From Jiangella muralis (GTDB taxonomy: Bacteria > Actinomycetota > Actinomycetes > Jiangellales > Jiangellaceae), in contig NZ_LFXL01000032.1 in NCBI RefSeq assembly GCF_001270745.1, forward strand, positions 1-64,000: DNA of 64,000 nucleotides, written 5' to 3'. Positions within the stretch are counted from its first letter, which is position 1. Each line of letters begins with the position of its first letter. The translations under genes were made by a program, and so were the position numbers. Below, one piece after another: positions 42,039-51,213 of this stretch. The notes under the pieces were generated by a model. The model saw only the letters and a list, made by a program, of their open reading frames with translations. It was not told the DNA's origin and made no database searches.

Positions 42039-42193
42039 TCCGCCCTCTCCCGCTTGAAGTAAGCCACCACGTTCTCGGGGTTCATGCCGGGGACGATCTG
42101 GACCAGCTCCCAGCCGTCCTCGCCCCAGTTGTCCAGGATCTGCTTGGTCGCGTGCACCAGTACCGGTGCGGTCGCGTACTCCCACTTGGCCAT
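42035..42193 (-). CDS. DUF4177 small protein
   Basis: 52 residues from ATG at 42193 to the TGA overlapping the RidA start (ATGA). The sequence starts MAKWEYATAPVLVHATKQIL and contains DNWGEDGWELVQIVPGMNP, with the WEY...GWELVQ pattern of DUF4177. It is too short for most gene callers but its position (Rv3678A) and perfect coupling to ridA make it convincing. It is the first gene of the leftward operon. Confidence 0.88.
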   Translation of the reverse strand: MAKWEYATAPVLVHATKQILDNWGEDGWELVQIVPGMNPENVVAYFKRERAE

Positions 42194-42203
42194 GGGCGCG
42201 AGC

Positions 42204-42731
42204 CTAGCTGGGCCGCTGCTGGGCCCAGCGCGACCCCTGGCCGAGGTGCTCGTCGAAGACCAGCCAGGTGCGGGTGCTCTGCACGCCGGCGACGTCCTGG
42301 ATGTGTTCGAGCACGACGTGGCGCAGCTCGCTGTTGTTGGGCGCGCGGACCAGCGCGAGCACGTCGAAGTCGCCGCCGACCAGAGCGAAGTGCTCGACGT
42401 ACGGCAGCGAGCCGAGCGCGGCCGACACCTCGCGCCAGGCGTTCTGCTGGATCGACAGCATGACGTAGGCGCTGGTGGCCAGCCCCGCCCGTTCGGGATT
42501 CACCTGGGCGGAGAAGCCGGTGATGACGCCGTCGGCGAGCAGGCGGTCGACCCGCGCGTAGGCGTTGGCGCGCGACACGTGGGCGCGTTCGGCCAGCTGC
42601 CGGATGGACAGCCGGCCCTGGTCGACGAGCTCGGCGAGGATGCGGCGGTCGACGTCGTCGAGATCGCGGGCAGACGAACGGCCGGTATTCCAGGTGTGAC
42701 CGCCATCACTAGGAGACGTTTGGTCGCTCAT
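42204..42731 (-). CDS. Lrp/AsnC-family regulator (BkdR-like)
   Basis: 175 residues. HTH: LDDVDRRILAELVDQGRLSIRQLAERAHVSRANAYARVDRLLADGVI; RAM ligand domain: GLATSAYVMLSIQQNAWREVSAAL, VEHFALVGGDFDVLALVRAPNNSELRHVVLEHIQ. It is divergent from the branched-chain 2-oxoacid dehydrogenase genes, the classical position of BkdR. The 3' coding end includes an internal GCTGGGCC/GGCCCAGC hairpin (42207-42229) that may serve as terminator. Confidence 0.93.
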   Translation of the reverse strand: MSDQTSPSDGGHTWNTGRSSARDLDDVDRRILAELVDQGRLSIRQLAERAHVSRANAYARVDRLLADGVITGFSAQVNPERAGLATSAYVMLSIQQNAWREVSAALGSLPYVEHFALVGGDFDVLALVRAPNNSELRHVVLEHIQDVAGVQSTRTWLVFDEHLGQGSRWAQQRPS

Positions 42732-42844
42732 GAGCGTTCCTCACTGCCAACTGTCACGGCTTTCGGCCGTTTGTAGAGATGACCATCTCACGAGGAGCAC
42801 TATCTGGGGATAGAGCGTCCGCCTGCCGAAGAGGTGACTGAGCC

Positions 42845-43969
42845 ATGACCACGCAGGCCGAACACCGGATGCCCCCGGCCTCGCCGCCCGCCGAGGCCGG
42901 CCTGCTGCCGTCCGCCGAACCGGTCCGGTTCCTCGACGACGACGGCGCCGCCGCACCGGGCGACGCCCACGGCCGGTACGAACGGCCGCCCAGCGAGCTG
43001 CTGCGCCGCGCCTACGACGCGATGGTGCTCGGCCGCCGGTTCGACGCCCAGGCCACCGCGCTGACGAAGCAGGGCCGCCTCGCCGTCTACCCGTCCAGCC
43101 GCGGCCAGGAGGCGGGCGAGATCGGCGCCGTCCTCGCGCTGCGCGAGACCGACTGGCTGTTCCCGACCTACCGCGACTCGATGGCGCTGATCGCCCGCGG
43201 CATCGACCCGGTCGAGGCGCTGACGCTGCTGCGCGGCAGCTGGCACTGCGGCTACGACCCGATGGCGACCCGGACGGCGCCGCAGTGCACGCCGCTCGCG
43301 ACGCACGCGCCGCACGCCGTCGGGGTCGCCTATGCCGCCCGCCGGCGCGGCGAGGACACCGTCGCGCTGGTGCTGATCGGCGACGGCGGCACCAGCGAGG
43401 GCGACTTCCACGAGGCGCTCAACTTCGCCGCCGTCTTCCACGCGCCGGTCGTGTTCCTGGTGCAGAACAACGGGTTCGCGATCTCCGTCCCACTGTCGCG
43501 GCAGACGGCGGCGCCGTCGCTGGCGCACAAGGGCGTCGGCTACGGCGTGCGCAGCGAGCGGGTCGACGGCAACGACCCGCTGGCCGTCCTCGCCGTACTT
43601 AACGACGCCGTCGAGTCCGCGCGCGCGGGCGGCGGGCCGGTGCTCGTCGAGGCGCACACGTACCGCGTCGAGCCGCACACCAACGCCGACGACGACGGCC
43701 GCTACCGCGACCACGACGAGGTCGAGACGTGGAAGCGGCGCGACCCGATCGCGCGGCTCGAGGCGCACCTGCGCGCGGCCGGTGAGCTGACCGACGACGA
43801 CGTCGCGGCGGCGCGGTCGGCGGCCGAGGAGTACGCGGCGGACGTCCGGAAGCGGCTCGGCGAGGAAGCGACCGGCGACCCGGCCGAGCTGTTCGCCCAC
43901 GTCTACGCGTCGCCGACGCCGCAGCTGCGGGAGCAGGCGGCGTGGCTGGCGGAGGAGCTGGCGCGATGA
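42845..43969 (+). CDS. bkdA: 2-oxoacid dehydrogenase E1 alpha (branched-chain type)
   Basis: 374 residues. The thiamine diphosphate motif is GDGGTSEGDFHEALNFAAVFHAPVVFLVQNNGFAIS near residues 180-215; HCGYDPMATRTAPQCTPLATHAPHAVGVAYAARRRG and SVPLSRQTAAPSLAHKGVGYG fit branched-chain E1 alpha. RBS GAGGTGA lies before the ATG. It forms a heterotetramer with the next gene product and decarboxylates leucine/isoleucine/valine-derived 2-oxoacids, important for branched fatty-acid starters. Overlaps bkdB by four bases at 43966. Confidence 0.91.
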   Translation: MTTQAEHRMPPASPPAEAGLLPSAEPVRFLDDDGAAAPGDAHGRYERPPSELLRRAYDAMVLGRRFDAQATALTKQGRLAVYPSSRGQEAGEIGAVLALRETDWLFPTYRDSMALIARGIDPVEALTLLRGSWHCGYDPMATRTAPQCTPLATHAPHAVGVAYAARRRGEDTVALVLIGDGGTSEGDFHEALNFAAVFHAPVVFLVQNNGFAISVPLSRQTAAPSLAHKGVGYGVRSERVDGNDPLAVLAVLNDAVESARAGGGPVLVEAHTYRVEPHTNADDDGRYRDHDEVETWKRRDPIARLEAHLRAAGELTDDDVAAARSAAEEYAADVRKRLGEEATGDPAELFAHVYASPTPQLREQAAWLAEELAR

Positions 43970-44970
43970 CGGTGACGATGGGCAAGGCGCTCAACGCGGC
44001 ACTGCGCGACGCGATGCGCGAGGACGAGACCGTGCTCATGTTCGGCGAGGACGTCGGCCCGCTCGGCGGCGTCTTCCGCGTCACCGACGGCCTGACCGCC
44101 GAGTTCGGCGAGGACCGCTGTTTCGACACCCCGCTGGCCGAGGCCGGCATCGTCGGCCTGGCCGTCGGCATGGCGATGAACGGCTTCCGGCCCGTCGTCG
44201 AGATGCAGTTCGACGCGTTCGCCTACCCGGCGTTCGAGCAGATCGCCTCGCACGTCGCGAAGATGCGCAACCGCACCCGCGGCGCCGTCGGCCTGCCGAT
44301 GGTCATCCGGGTCCCGTACGCGGGCGGCATCGGCGGCGTCGAGCATCACTCCGACTCCTCCGAGGCGTACTACGCGCACACGCCCGGCCTCAAGGTCGTC
44401 ACGCCGGCCACCGTCGCCGACGCCTACTCGTTGCTGCGTGAGGCGATCGCCGACCCCGACCCGGTCGTGTTCATGGAGCCCAAGAAGCTGTACTGGGCCA
44501 AGGACGAGGTGTCGCTGCCGGTGCGGACGTCACCGTTCGGGACCGCGGAGGTGCGGCGGCCCGGGACCGACGCGACGCTGGTGGCGTACGGGCCGGCGGT
44601 GCCGGTCGCACTGGAGGCGGCCGCTGCGGCAGAGGCCGAGGGACGCTCGCTGGAGGTCGTGGACCTGCGGACGCTGGTGCCGTTCGACGACGCGACGGTC
44701 GCGTCGTCCGTGCGCAGGACCGGGCGGTGCGTCGTCGTCGCCGAGGCGACCGGGTTCGCCAGCGTGTCCGCCGAGATCGCGGCGAGAGTGCAGGAACGCT
44801 GCTTCCACTCGCTGTGGGCGCCGGTGCTGCGGGTGACCGGCTGGGACGTGCCGTTCCCGCCGCCGGTGCTGGAGAAGTACCAGCTGCCCGGCGTCGACCG
44901 CGTCCTCGACACCGTCGAGCGGCTGCAATTCGACGACGCGCCGGACCCGCGCTTCCTGGTGGCGCGATGA
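43966..44970 (+). CDS. bkdB: 2-oxoacid dehydrogenase E1 beta (branched-chain type)
   Basis: 334 residues from the ATG overlapping the E1 alpha stop. FGEDVGPLGGVFRVTDGLTAEFGEDRCFDTPLAEAGIVGLAVGMAMNGFRPVVEMQF is the conserved E1 beta N-terminal region; GGIGGVEHHSDSSEAYYAHTPGLKVVTPATVADAYSLL follows. The C-terminal transketolase-like domain covers about 200-330. Overlaps the E2 ATG by four bases, so all three subunits are made in fixed ratio. Confidence 0.93.
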   Translation: MTVTMGKALNAALRDAMREDETVLMFGEDVGPLGGVFRVTDGLTAEFGEDRCFDTPLAEAGIVGLAVGMAMNGFRPVVEMQFDAFAYPAFEQIASHVAKMRNRTRGAVGLPMVIRVPYAGGIGGVEHHSDSSEAYYAHTPGLKVVTPATVADAYSLLREAIADPDPVVFMEPKKLYWAKDEVSLPVRTSPFGTAEVRRPGTDATLVAYGPAVPVALEAAAAAEAEGRSLEVVDLRTLVPFDDATVASSVRRTGRCVVVAEATGFASVSAEIAARVQERCFHSLWAPVLRVTGWDVPFPPPVLEKYQLPGVDRVLDTVERLQFDDAPDPRFLVAR

Positions 44971-46550
44971 CGGACTATCCGATCCCCGGTGAGGAGCGCA
45001 CGTTCCGGCTCCCCGACCTCGGCGAAGGGTTGACCGAGGCCGAGATCGTCGCCTGGCGGGTCGCGGTCGGCGATCTCGTCGATGTCGACGACGTGGTGGT
45101 GGACGTCGAGACCGCGAAGGCGACGGTCGAGGTGCCGTGCCCGCACGCGGGGCGGGTGGTCACGCTGCACGGCGCCGCGGGATCGACGATCGAGGTCGGC
45201 GCGCCGCTCATCACCGTCGCCGGACCCGACGCGCCTGCTGGGGTGGGGGCTGCCGGCGGCGCCGCGAGTGGTGCGGCGGCCGATGGAGTGGTGGGTGGGA
45301 CGGGCGGCGCCGCGAGTGGTCCGGCGGCCGATGATGCGGCGGAGTCGGGCGCGGTGTTGGTCGGCTACGGCACCGGGAACGCGACGTTGGCCCGGCGGGC
45401 ACGCGCGCGAACGGCGACGGTTTCGGCCGACGCGGCGACGGTTTCGGCCGAGGTGACACCCCGCCCGGCCGGGAGGGCCCCCACCCTACGGGCGGGCACC
45501 GACAACCTCGAACGCGCGACAACCGGCGACCCGGCGGCCAGCGGCCCAGCCACAACCCGCGACCCGGCCACAACCCGCGACCCGGCGACCAGCGGCCCAG
45601 CCACAACCGGCGACCCGGCCACAGCCGGCGGCGCGCCACGGGTGCTCTCGCCGGTCGTGCGCCGGCTGGCTCGCGACCACGGCGTCGATGTGCGGGTGGT
45701 CAGCGGCTCGGGTCCCGGCGGCGTGATCCTCCGCCGCGACGTCGAGATTGCCGCGGCGAACGGGACGGCGACAGCGAGCGGCGCGGCCACGGGCGACGTC
45801 GCCCCGGCGGCACTCCAAGCGCCACCACAGCGGACCCCGCAGCCGATTCCGTCAGACCAGAGAGAACCCCTGCGGGGAGTGCGCCGCGCCGTCGCGGAGA
45901 AGCTGGCGCGCAGCCGACGCGAGATCCCCGACGCCACCACGTGGGTGGACGTCGACGCGACGGCGCTGATGGAGGCGCGCAACGCGCTGCGGGCGGCCGC
46001 GCCGGACCGTCCGGTCGGGCTGCTGGCGCTGCTCGGACGCATCACGGTCGCCGCGCTGGCCCGCTTCCCCGAGCTCAACGCCTCCGTCGAGCACGACGGC
46101 GACGACCTCGTGCTGGTCCGCCACGGCACGGTGGGCCTCGGCTTCGCCGCGCAGACCGACCGCGGCCTCGTCGTCCCCGTCGTCCACGACGCTCAGGACC
46201 TGACGACGGCCGAGCTGGCCGCGGAGCTGGCCCGCCTCACCGACGCCGCCCGCGCCGGCACGCTCACCCCGGCGGACCTCACCGGCGGCACCGTCACCCT
46301 CAACAACTACGGCGTCTTCGGCGTCGACGGCTCGACCCCGATCATCAACCACCCCGAGGCGGCGCTGCTCGGCGTCGGGCGCATCGTCGACAAGCCCTGG
46401 GTGGTCGACGGCGAGCTGGCGGTCCGCAAGGTCACCCAGCTCTCGCTCAGCTTCGACCACCGCGTCTGCGACGGCGGCGTCGCCGGCGGCTTCCTCCGCT
46501 ACGTCGCCGACCGGGTGGAGTCGCCGCTCGGGCTACTCCTCGACCTCTGA
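44967..46550 (+). CDS. bkdC: 2-oxoacid dehydrogenase E2 (dihydrolipoamide acyltransferase)
   Basis: 527 residues. One lipoyl domain (residues 12-85) with the lipoylated Lys51 in DVETAKATVEVP. The linker is low-complexity: GGAASGAAADG is repeated, then DPATTRDPATSGPATTGDPAT. E3-binding domain at about 225-260 (SPVVRRLARDHGVDVRVVSGSGPGGVILRRD). Catalytic domain from 290 with the active-site His498 in SFDHRVCDGG. The E3 dehydrogenase is not in the window. Confidence 0.94.
   Translation: MTDYPIPGEERTFRLPDLGEGLTEAEIVAWRVAVGDLVDVDDVVVDVETAKATVEVPCPHAGRVVTLHGAAGSTIEVGAPLITVAGPDAPAGVGAAGGAASGAAADGVVGGTGGAASGPAADDAAESGAVLVGYGTGNATLARRARARTATVSADAATVSAEVTPRPAGRAPTLRAGTDNLERATTGDPAASGPATTRDPATTRDPATSGPATTGDPATAGGAPRVLSPVVRRLARDHGVDVRVVSGSGPGGVILRRDVEIAAANGTATASGAATGDVAPAALQAPPQRTPQPIPSDQREPLRGVRRAVAEKLARSRREIPDATTWVDVDATALMEARNALRAAAPDRPVGLLALLGRITVAALARFPELNASVEHDGDDLVLVRHGTVGLGFAAQTDRGLVVPVVHDAQDLTTAELAAELARLTDAARAGTLTPADLTGGTVTLNNYGVFGVDGSTPIINHPEAALLGVGRIVDKPWVVDGELAVRKVTQLSLSFDHRVCDGGVAGGFLRYVADRVESPLGLLLDL
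45254..45630. repeat. minisatellite repeats in the E2 linker
   Basis: A 31-base GGCGGCGCCGCGAGTGGT-type block occurs twice, 51 bases apart (from 45254 and 45303). From about 45520 an 18-base CACAACC(C/G)GCGACCCGGC-type unit recurs four or five times. Both stay in frame, so they vary linker length without breaking the protein. Confidence 0.7.
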
Positions 46551-46552
46551 CG

Positions 46553-47050
46553 TCAGTCCTGATGATCAGTGTGCTCGGCGCGGTGCTGCCGCCAGCGCTC
46601 GATCATCAGCGGGAGTTCCCCCCGCATGAACTGCATGTAGTCGATGGTCTCGGTGATCCGCCGCGCGCCGCGGCCGTCGCCCAGAGCGTCGATGCCCTCG
46701 GAGAGGACGCCGATGTAGCGGAGCAGCAGCGGCTCGCGCTGCATGATGATGTGCGCCCAGACGTCGTCGTCGTAGATGCGGTAGTGGTCGGCCCGCGACC
46801 CCGGCTCGCGCTCGCGGGCCAGCAGGCCGGCCTGGACCAGGGCGCGCACGGCGCCGGAGATGGCGGCCGGGCTGACCCGCAGACCCTCGGCCAGCTCGGA
46901 CGCGGTGTAGCGCTCGGCGTCTTCGGCCAGCACGTAGGCGAACACCCGCGCCGGCATGCGGGGAAGTCCGGACTCGGTGAGCACCAGGGCGAACTGCTCG
47001 ACGAACCGCAGCAGGGCGTCCTGGTCGTCGTCCGCGGCCGGACTGGTCAT
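46553..47050 (-). CDS. MarR/GbsR-type winged-helix regulator, first paralog
   Basis: 165 residues from ATG at 47050, chosen because AAGGAGG sits eight bases upstream; a GTG six codons earlier overlaps that site. Winged helix: LLRFVEQFALVLTESGLPRMPARVFAYVLAEDAERYTASELAEGLRVSPAAISGAVRALVQAGLLAREREPGSRADHYRIYDDDVW. Divergent from the EamA-type exporter, with a TTCAC-N6-GTGAA palindrome between. Closely similar to the regulator at 48026. Confidence 0.87.
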   Translation of the reverse strand: MTSPAADDDQDALLRFVEQFALVLTESGLPRMPARVFAYVLAEDAERYTASELAEGLRVSPAAISGAVRALVQAGLLAREREPGSRADHYRIYDDDVWAHIIMQREPLLLRYIGVLSEGIDALGDGRGARRITETIDYMQFMRGELPLMIERWRQHRAEHTDHQD

Positions 47051-47094
47051 CGGGGCGTCCTCCTTCACAGCGAGACCATCATACGTTCAGCTAT

Positions 47095-47110
47095 TTCACA
47101 ACTTCGTGAA
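47095..47110. promoter_or_regulatory. TTCAC-N6-GTGAA operator upstream of the DMT exporter
   Basis: TTCACAACTTCGTGAA is an inverted repeat with 5-bp arms. TTCACA (47095-47100) and TAGGTT (47118-47123) are spaced 17 bases apart, so the palindrome overlaps the probable -35 of the rightward promoter. Confidence 0.68.
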
Positions 47111-47235
47111 TGCACGCTAGGTTGTCCTGCAGGCGGGGGTGCCGAGGCCGCACGCCCCGGCGAACCACCGTATTCTCAGTGGAGCCGTGGGCGTTGCGGT
47201 CGAGCCGCGTCACGGCCCCGGATTGGGGGACGGCG

Positions 47236-48069
47236 GTGAGTAGCACGGGTTTCGCGGTGGCCTTCGCCGCCGGCGCCGCGAGCCTGCACGCACTGGCCGC
47301 CCTCGGCATGGTCGCCCAGCGCCGCTGGTGGTATCCCACCGTGCTCACCGTCGCCGCGTCCGGGCTCCATGTGGGCGCGCTGCACTTCGGCCCGCTGACG
47401 CTGGTCCAGCCGCTGGGCGTGCTCAGCCTCGCGTTCGCGCTGGTGCTCTCGTGGGCGCTGACGCGGCGCCGGGTCACGCCGCGCGAGTGGCGCGGCATGG
47501 CGCTGTGCATGGCCGGCCTCGCCGGCCTGTTGCTGCTGGCCGCGCCGACGCGACCACGCAGCGAGCTGACCTCCACGCAGATCCTGCTCCTCACCCTCGC
47601 CGTCGTCGGGCTGATCTCGGTCGCCGTCGCGGGCGCCGCCCGGCTCCGGCTGCGGCCGGTCCGGCGCAGCCTGCTGTTCGCGCTCGCCGCCGGCGCGACG
47701 TTCGGGGTCTCGTCGGCGCTGACCCAGACGGTGACGATCCGGGTCAGCGACGCCGGCATGTCCGCCGCCCTGCAGCCGGCCAGCGCGGTGGTGCTGGTGC
47801 TGGCGGCGACGGGGCTGCTGGTGGCCCGCCGGGCGTACCGCGGCGGGCTCGGCGCCCCGCTGGCCACCGCGACCATCGTCAACCCGGTGGCGGCCTCGGC
47901 CATCGGCATCGGGCTGCTCGGCGAGCGGTTCACCGGCGGGCCGGTCGAGGTGACGCTGTCCGTGGCGGCCGCGCTGACCGCCGCGGCCGGGGTGGTGCTG
48001 CTGGCCCGCGGTAGCCGCGCGCCGCTCACTCGCCCGACACGGCCCGCGCAGGTTCCGGCGACGCCGTGA
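47236..48069 (+). CDS. DMT-superfamily (EamA-like) transporter
   Basis: 277 residues from GTG at 47236 with GGGGGA upstream; the longer frame is not supported. About nine or ten hydrophobic segments arranged as two EamA halves: SLHALAALGMVAQRRWWYPTVLTVAASGLHVGALHFGPLTLVQPLGVLSLAFALVLSWAL and the second half from about 150. Probable exporter of amino acids or other small metabolites. The end overlaps the opposing regulator gene by 44 bases. Confidence 0.83.
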   Translation: MSSTGFAVAFAAGAASLHALAALGMVAQRRWWYPTVLTVAASGLHVGALHFGPLTLVQPLGVLSLAFALVLSWALTRRRVTPREWRGMALCMAGLAGLLLLAAPTRPRSELTSTQILLLTLAVVGLISVAVAGAARLRLRPVRRSLLFALAAGATFGVSSALTQTVTIRVSDAGMSAALQPASAVVLVLAATGLLVARRAYRGGLGAPLATATIVNPVAASAIGIGLLGERFTGGPVEVTLSVAAALTAAAGVVLLARGSRAPLTRPTRPAQVPATP

Positions 48070-48538
48070 CCTCAGCCCGGTGCGCCCGCCACCGCGCCGT
48101 CAGGGTGCCGATCTGCGAGTACATGAAGCGGTAGAACTCGCGCGTCTCACCGACCCGCCGGCGACCGGGCCCCGGCTCCAGGACGTCCAGGCCGTTGGTG
48201 AGCTGTACGTCGATGTGGCGGAACATCGGCTCCTGCCGGTCGATGATCGTCGACCACACGTCGTCGCTGTAGACGCGGTAGTGATCCGAACGGTCGCCCG
48301 CCACCCGCTCGCGCACCAGGACCCCCATGTCGATCAGCGGACGCACCGCCCCCGAGATGGCGGCCGGGCTGACCTGCAGGCCGTCGGCCAGCTGGGTGGC
48401 GGTGTGCGAGTCGGCGTCGGAGGCCAGCACGTAGGCGAACACACGGGCCGGCATGCGCTGCATGCCGGCGTCGTTCAGCACCATGGCGAACTGCTCGACG
48501 AACCGGCTGCGTGCGCGCTCGCGATCGTCAGCGGACAC
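48026..48538 (-). CDS. MarR/GbsR-type winged-helix regulator, second paralog
   Basis: 170 residues from GTG at 48538, with AGGGGG about ten bases upstream; an earlier GTG at 48559 is possible. FVEQFAMVLNDAGMQRMPARVFAYVLASDADSHTATQLADGLQVSPAAISGAVRPLIDMGVLVRERVAGDRSDHYRVYSDDVW is more than half identical by eye to the paralog at 46553. Divergent from an ABC exporter, with a palindrome of the same type in between. Likely represses that exporter. Confidence 0.87.
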   Translation of the reverse strand: MSADDRERARSRFVEQFAMVLNDAGMQRMPARVFAYVLASDADSHTATQLADGLQVSPAAISGAVRPLIDMGVLVRERVAGDRSDHYRVYSDDVWSTIIDRQEPMFRHIDVQLTNGLDVLEPGPGRRRVGETREFYRFMYSQIGTLTARWRAHRAEVTASPEPARAVSGE

Positions 48539-48583
48539 TCCGCACCACCCCCTGTGCACCCGACCATAACGGACTTAAATCAA

Positions 48584-48611
48584 TTCACAAAACTGTGAAG
48601 AGTGTGTAGTG
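48584..48611. promoter_or_regulatory. TTCACA-N4-TGTGAA operator with overlapping promoter
   Basis: TTCACAAAACTGTGAA (48584-48599) is a perfect 6-bp-arm palindrome. TTCACA serves as a -35 and TAGTGT (48606-48611) as a -10 with 16 bases between. The ATG of the ABC gene at 48620 would then lie at the transcription start, giving a leaderless mRNA. Confidence 0.72.
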
Positions 48612-48619
48612 TCGCCAGC

Positions 48620-49546
48620 ATGACAACTGCGATCGACGTCGCCGGCGTCGTGAAGACCTTCGGGACGGTCCGCGCCCTCGACGGGCTCGACCTTCGGGTC
48701 TCCACCGGCGAGGTCCACGGTTTCCTCGGCCCCAACGGGGCCGGCAAGTCGACGACGATCCGCGTCCTGCTGGGGCTGCTGCGGGCCGACTCCGGCACCG
48801 CACGGCTGCTCGGCGGCGACCCCTGGGACGACGCCGTCTCGCTGCACCGGCGGCTGGCCTACGTCCCGGGCGACGTGAACCTCTGGCCCAACCTCACCGG
48901 CGGCGAGGCCATCGACCTGCTCGGCCGGCTCCGCGGCGGACTGGAGGAGAAGCGCCGTCAGAACCTCCTCGAGCGGTTCGACCTCGACCCCACGAAGAAG
49001 GGCCGCACCTACTCGAAGGGCAACCGGCAGAAGGTCGCGCTGGTCGCGGCGCTCGCCTCCGACGTCGAGCTGCTCATCCTCGACGAGCCCACGTCCGGCC
49101 TCGACCCGCTGATGGAGTCCGTGTTCCAGGACTGCATCGACGAGTGGAAGGACGACGGCAAGACGGTGCTGCTGTCCAGCCACATCCTGGCCGAGGTCGA
49201 GAAGCTGTGCGACCGCGTCAGCATCATCCGCACCGGAAAGATCGTCGAGAGCGGCACGCTGGCCGAGCTGCGCCACCTCACCCGCACGTCCATCCACGCC
49301 GAGACCGAGCGGTCCGTCACCGGCATCGACCAGCTGCCCGGCATCCACGACCTCGTCGTCGAGGACCACCGCGTCACCTTCGACGTCGACACCGCCAAGC
49401 TCGACGGGGCCGTCCGGCACCTGAGCGGGTTCGGCATCCAGACCCTGACCAGCCAGCCGCCCACGCTGGAAGAGCTGTTCCTGCGCCACTACGGCGACGA
49501 GCTGGCCGCCGAGGGCGTCACGGCCGAGGCGGGTGCCCCGTCGTGA
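48620..49546 (+). CDS. ABC exporter ATP-binding protein
   Basis: 308 residues from ATG at 48620. Walker [22 protein letters not shown], signature [19 protein letters not shown] (degenerate LSGGQ), Walker [21 protein letters not shown], switch [17 protein letters not shown]. The C-terminal 80 residues ([29 protein letters not shown]) are the regulatory extension of antibiotic-export ATPases. Overlaps the permease by GTGA. Confidence 0.92.
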   Translation: MTTAIDVAGVVKTFGTVRALDGLDLRVSTGEVHGFLGPNGAGKSTTIRVLLGLLRADSGTARLLGGDPWDDAVSLHRRLAYVPGDVNLWPNLTGGEAIDLLGRLRGGLEEKRRQNLLERFDLDPTKKGRTYSKGNRQKVALVAALASDVELLILDEPTSGLDPLMESVFQDCIDEWKDDGKTVLLSSHILAEVEKLCDRVSIIRTGKIVESGTLAELRHLTRTSIHAETERSVTGIDQLPGIHDLVVEDHRVTFDVDTAKLDGAVRHLSGFGIQTLTSQPPTLEELFLRHYGDELAAEGVTAEAGAPS

Positions 49547-51192
49547 GCGTCACCACCGCCGAGCGGCCCCACCAGCACGCCGCCCAGCGGCGTCAAGGCG
49601 GGTCCACGCTCACCGGCACGGCGACGATGATCCGGTTCATCCTGCGCCGCGACCGCGTCCGGCTGCCCATCTGGATCGGCGCCATCATCCTCGGCGTCGT
49701 CGGCAGCCTGCCATCCTTCACCGAGACCTACCCGACGGCGGCCGACCGCCAGGCCCGCGCCGACCTGCTCGACAACCCCGCCACCATCGCCCTGACCGGG
49801 CCCGCGTACGGCACCGACAACTACACGTTCGGCGCCATGACGGCGAACGAGCTGCTCGGTTTCGTCGCCATCACCATGGCACTGATGAGCATCCTGCTGA
49901 TGGTCCGGCACCTCCGGGCCGAGGAGGAGACCGGCCGCACCGAGCTGCTCCGGGCCGGAGTCCTCGGCCGGCATGCCTGCACCACGGCCGCGTTCACGGT
50001 CGCGGCCGGGGCGAACCTGCTGATCGGCCTGCTGCTCGGCCTGCTGATGCCGAGCGCCCTGGACGAGCTGTCCACGTCCAGCTCGCTGCTGTTCGGGGCC
50101 GCCGTCGCCTCGGTCGGCCTCGTCTTCACCGGCGTCGGCGCGCTCACGGCGCAGGTCACCGAGCACGCCCGGGCCGCCACGGGGCTCGCCGCCGCCGCGC
50201 TGGGCGTGGCGTTCGCGCTGCGCGCCATCGGCGACGTCGGCACCGAGTGGCTGTCCTGGCTGTCGCCCATCGGCTGGGCGCAGCGCACCCGGGTCTACGT
50301 CGACGACCGCTGGTGGCCGCTGCTGCTCTCGGTCGCCCTCACCGTCATCCTGATGGCCGTCACCTACGCCACCACCAGCCGCCGCGACGTCGGCGCCGGC
50401 CTGGTGCAGCCGAGCCCGGGCAGCCCGCGCGCCGGGAGGAACCTGTCGTCGCCGCTTGGCCTGGCCGTCCGGCTGCAGCGCGGCGGCCTCATCGGCTGGG
50501 CGGTGGGCCTGCTGGTGTTCGGGGTCGCCTACGGGAGCCTCGCCCCGTCGATCGAGGAGTTCGTCTCCGACAACTCCAGCATCCAGGACTTCCTGGGCGA
50601 CGCCGGCAGCCTGATCGACGGCTTCATGGCCATGGTCGTGATGATGATGGCCCTGCTCGCGACCGCCTACGGCCTGGCGTCGCTGCTGCGGCTGCGCGGC
50701 GAGGAGACCTCCGGCCGCGCCGAACCGGTGCTGGCCACGGCGGTCTCGCGCACCCGGTTCGCGGCCAGTCACCTGATCGTCGCGCTCGGCGGCAGCCTGC
50801 TGCTCATGCTGGTGGGCGGGCTCGGCCTGGGCATCACGGGGGCCATCGCGCTCGACGACGGCAGCATGGTCGGCAAGCTGTTCGGGGCCGCGCTGGCGCA
50901 CGTCGTGGGCATCTGGCTGGTGATCGCGATCGTCGTCGCGCTGTTCGGGTGGGCACCTCAGCTGGTGCACCTCGGCTGGGTGGTGCTGACCTTCGGCGTC
51001 GTGGTCGGTGTGCTGGGCGGATTCTTCCAGTTCCCCGACTGGGTGACGAAGATCTCGCCCTTCCACGCCGCATCTACTCTTCCAGGAGGAGACCTCGGCA
51101 CGGTAGCGGTTGTCATAATGGGTGTGCTAGCGGTCGCCCTTGTCTGGATAGGTCTGCTCGGCTTCCGCCGGCGTGACCTGACGACGACCTGA
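49543..51192 (+). CDS. ABC-2-type exporter permease (polyketide antibiotic exporter family)
   Basis: 549 residues from the GTG overlapping the ATPase stop. Twelve or so hydrophobic segments in two similar halves: [22 protein letters not shown] with [47 protein letters not shown], and [26 protein letters not shown] with [31 protein letters not shown]. The repeated EExxGRxE motif is characteristic of the Tip/TylC-type exporters. Substrate unknown. Confidence 0.89.
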   Translation: MSVTTAERPHQHAAQRRQGGSTLTGTATMIRFILRRDRVRLPIWIGAIILGVVGSLPSFTETYPTAADRQARADLLDNPATIALTGPAYGTDNYTFGAMTANELLGFVAITMALMSILLMVRHLRAEEETGRTELLRAGVLGRHACTTAAFTVAAGANLLIGLLLGLLMPSALDELSTSSSLLFGAAVASVGLVFTGVGALTAQVTEHARAATGLAAAALGVAFALRAIGDVGTEWLSWLSPIGWAQRTRVYVDDRWWPLLLSVALTVILMAVTYATTSRRDVGAGLVQPSPGSPRAGRNLSSPLGLAVRLQRGGLIGWAVGLLVFGVAYGSLAPSIEEFVSDNSSIQDFLGDAGSLIDGFMAMVVMMMALLATAYGLASLLRLRGEETSGRAEPVLATAVSRTRFAASHLIVALGGSLLLMLVGGLGLGITGAIALDDGSMVGKLFGAALAHVVGIWLVIAIVVALFGWAPQLVHLGWVVLTFGVVVGVLGGFFQFPDWVTKISPFHAASTLPGGDLGTVAVVIMGVLAVALVWIGLLGFRRRDLTTT

Positions 51193-51213
51193 ACCGGTAC
51201 TGGGGGAACCAGG

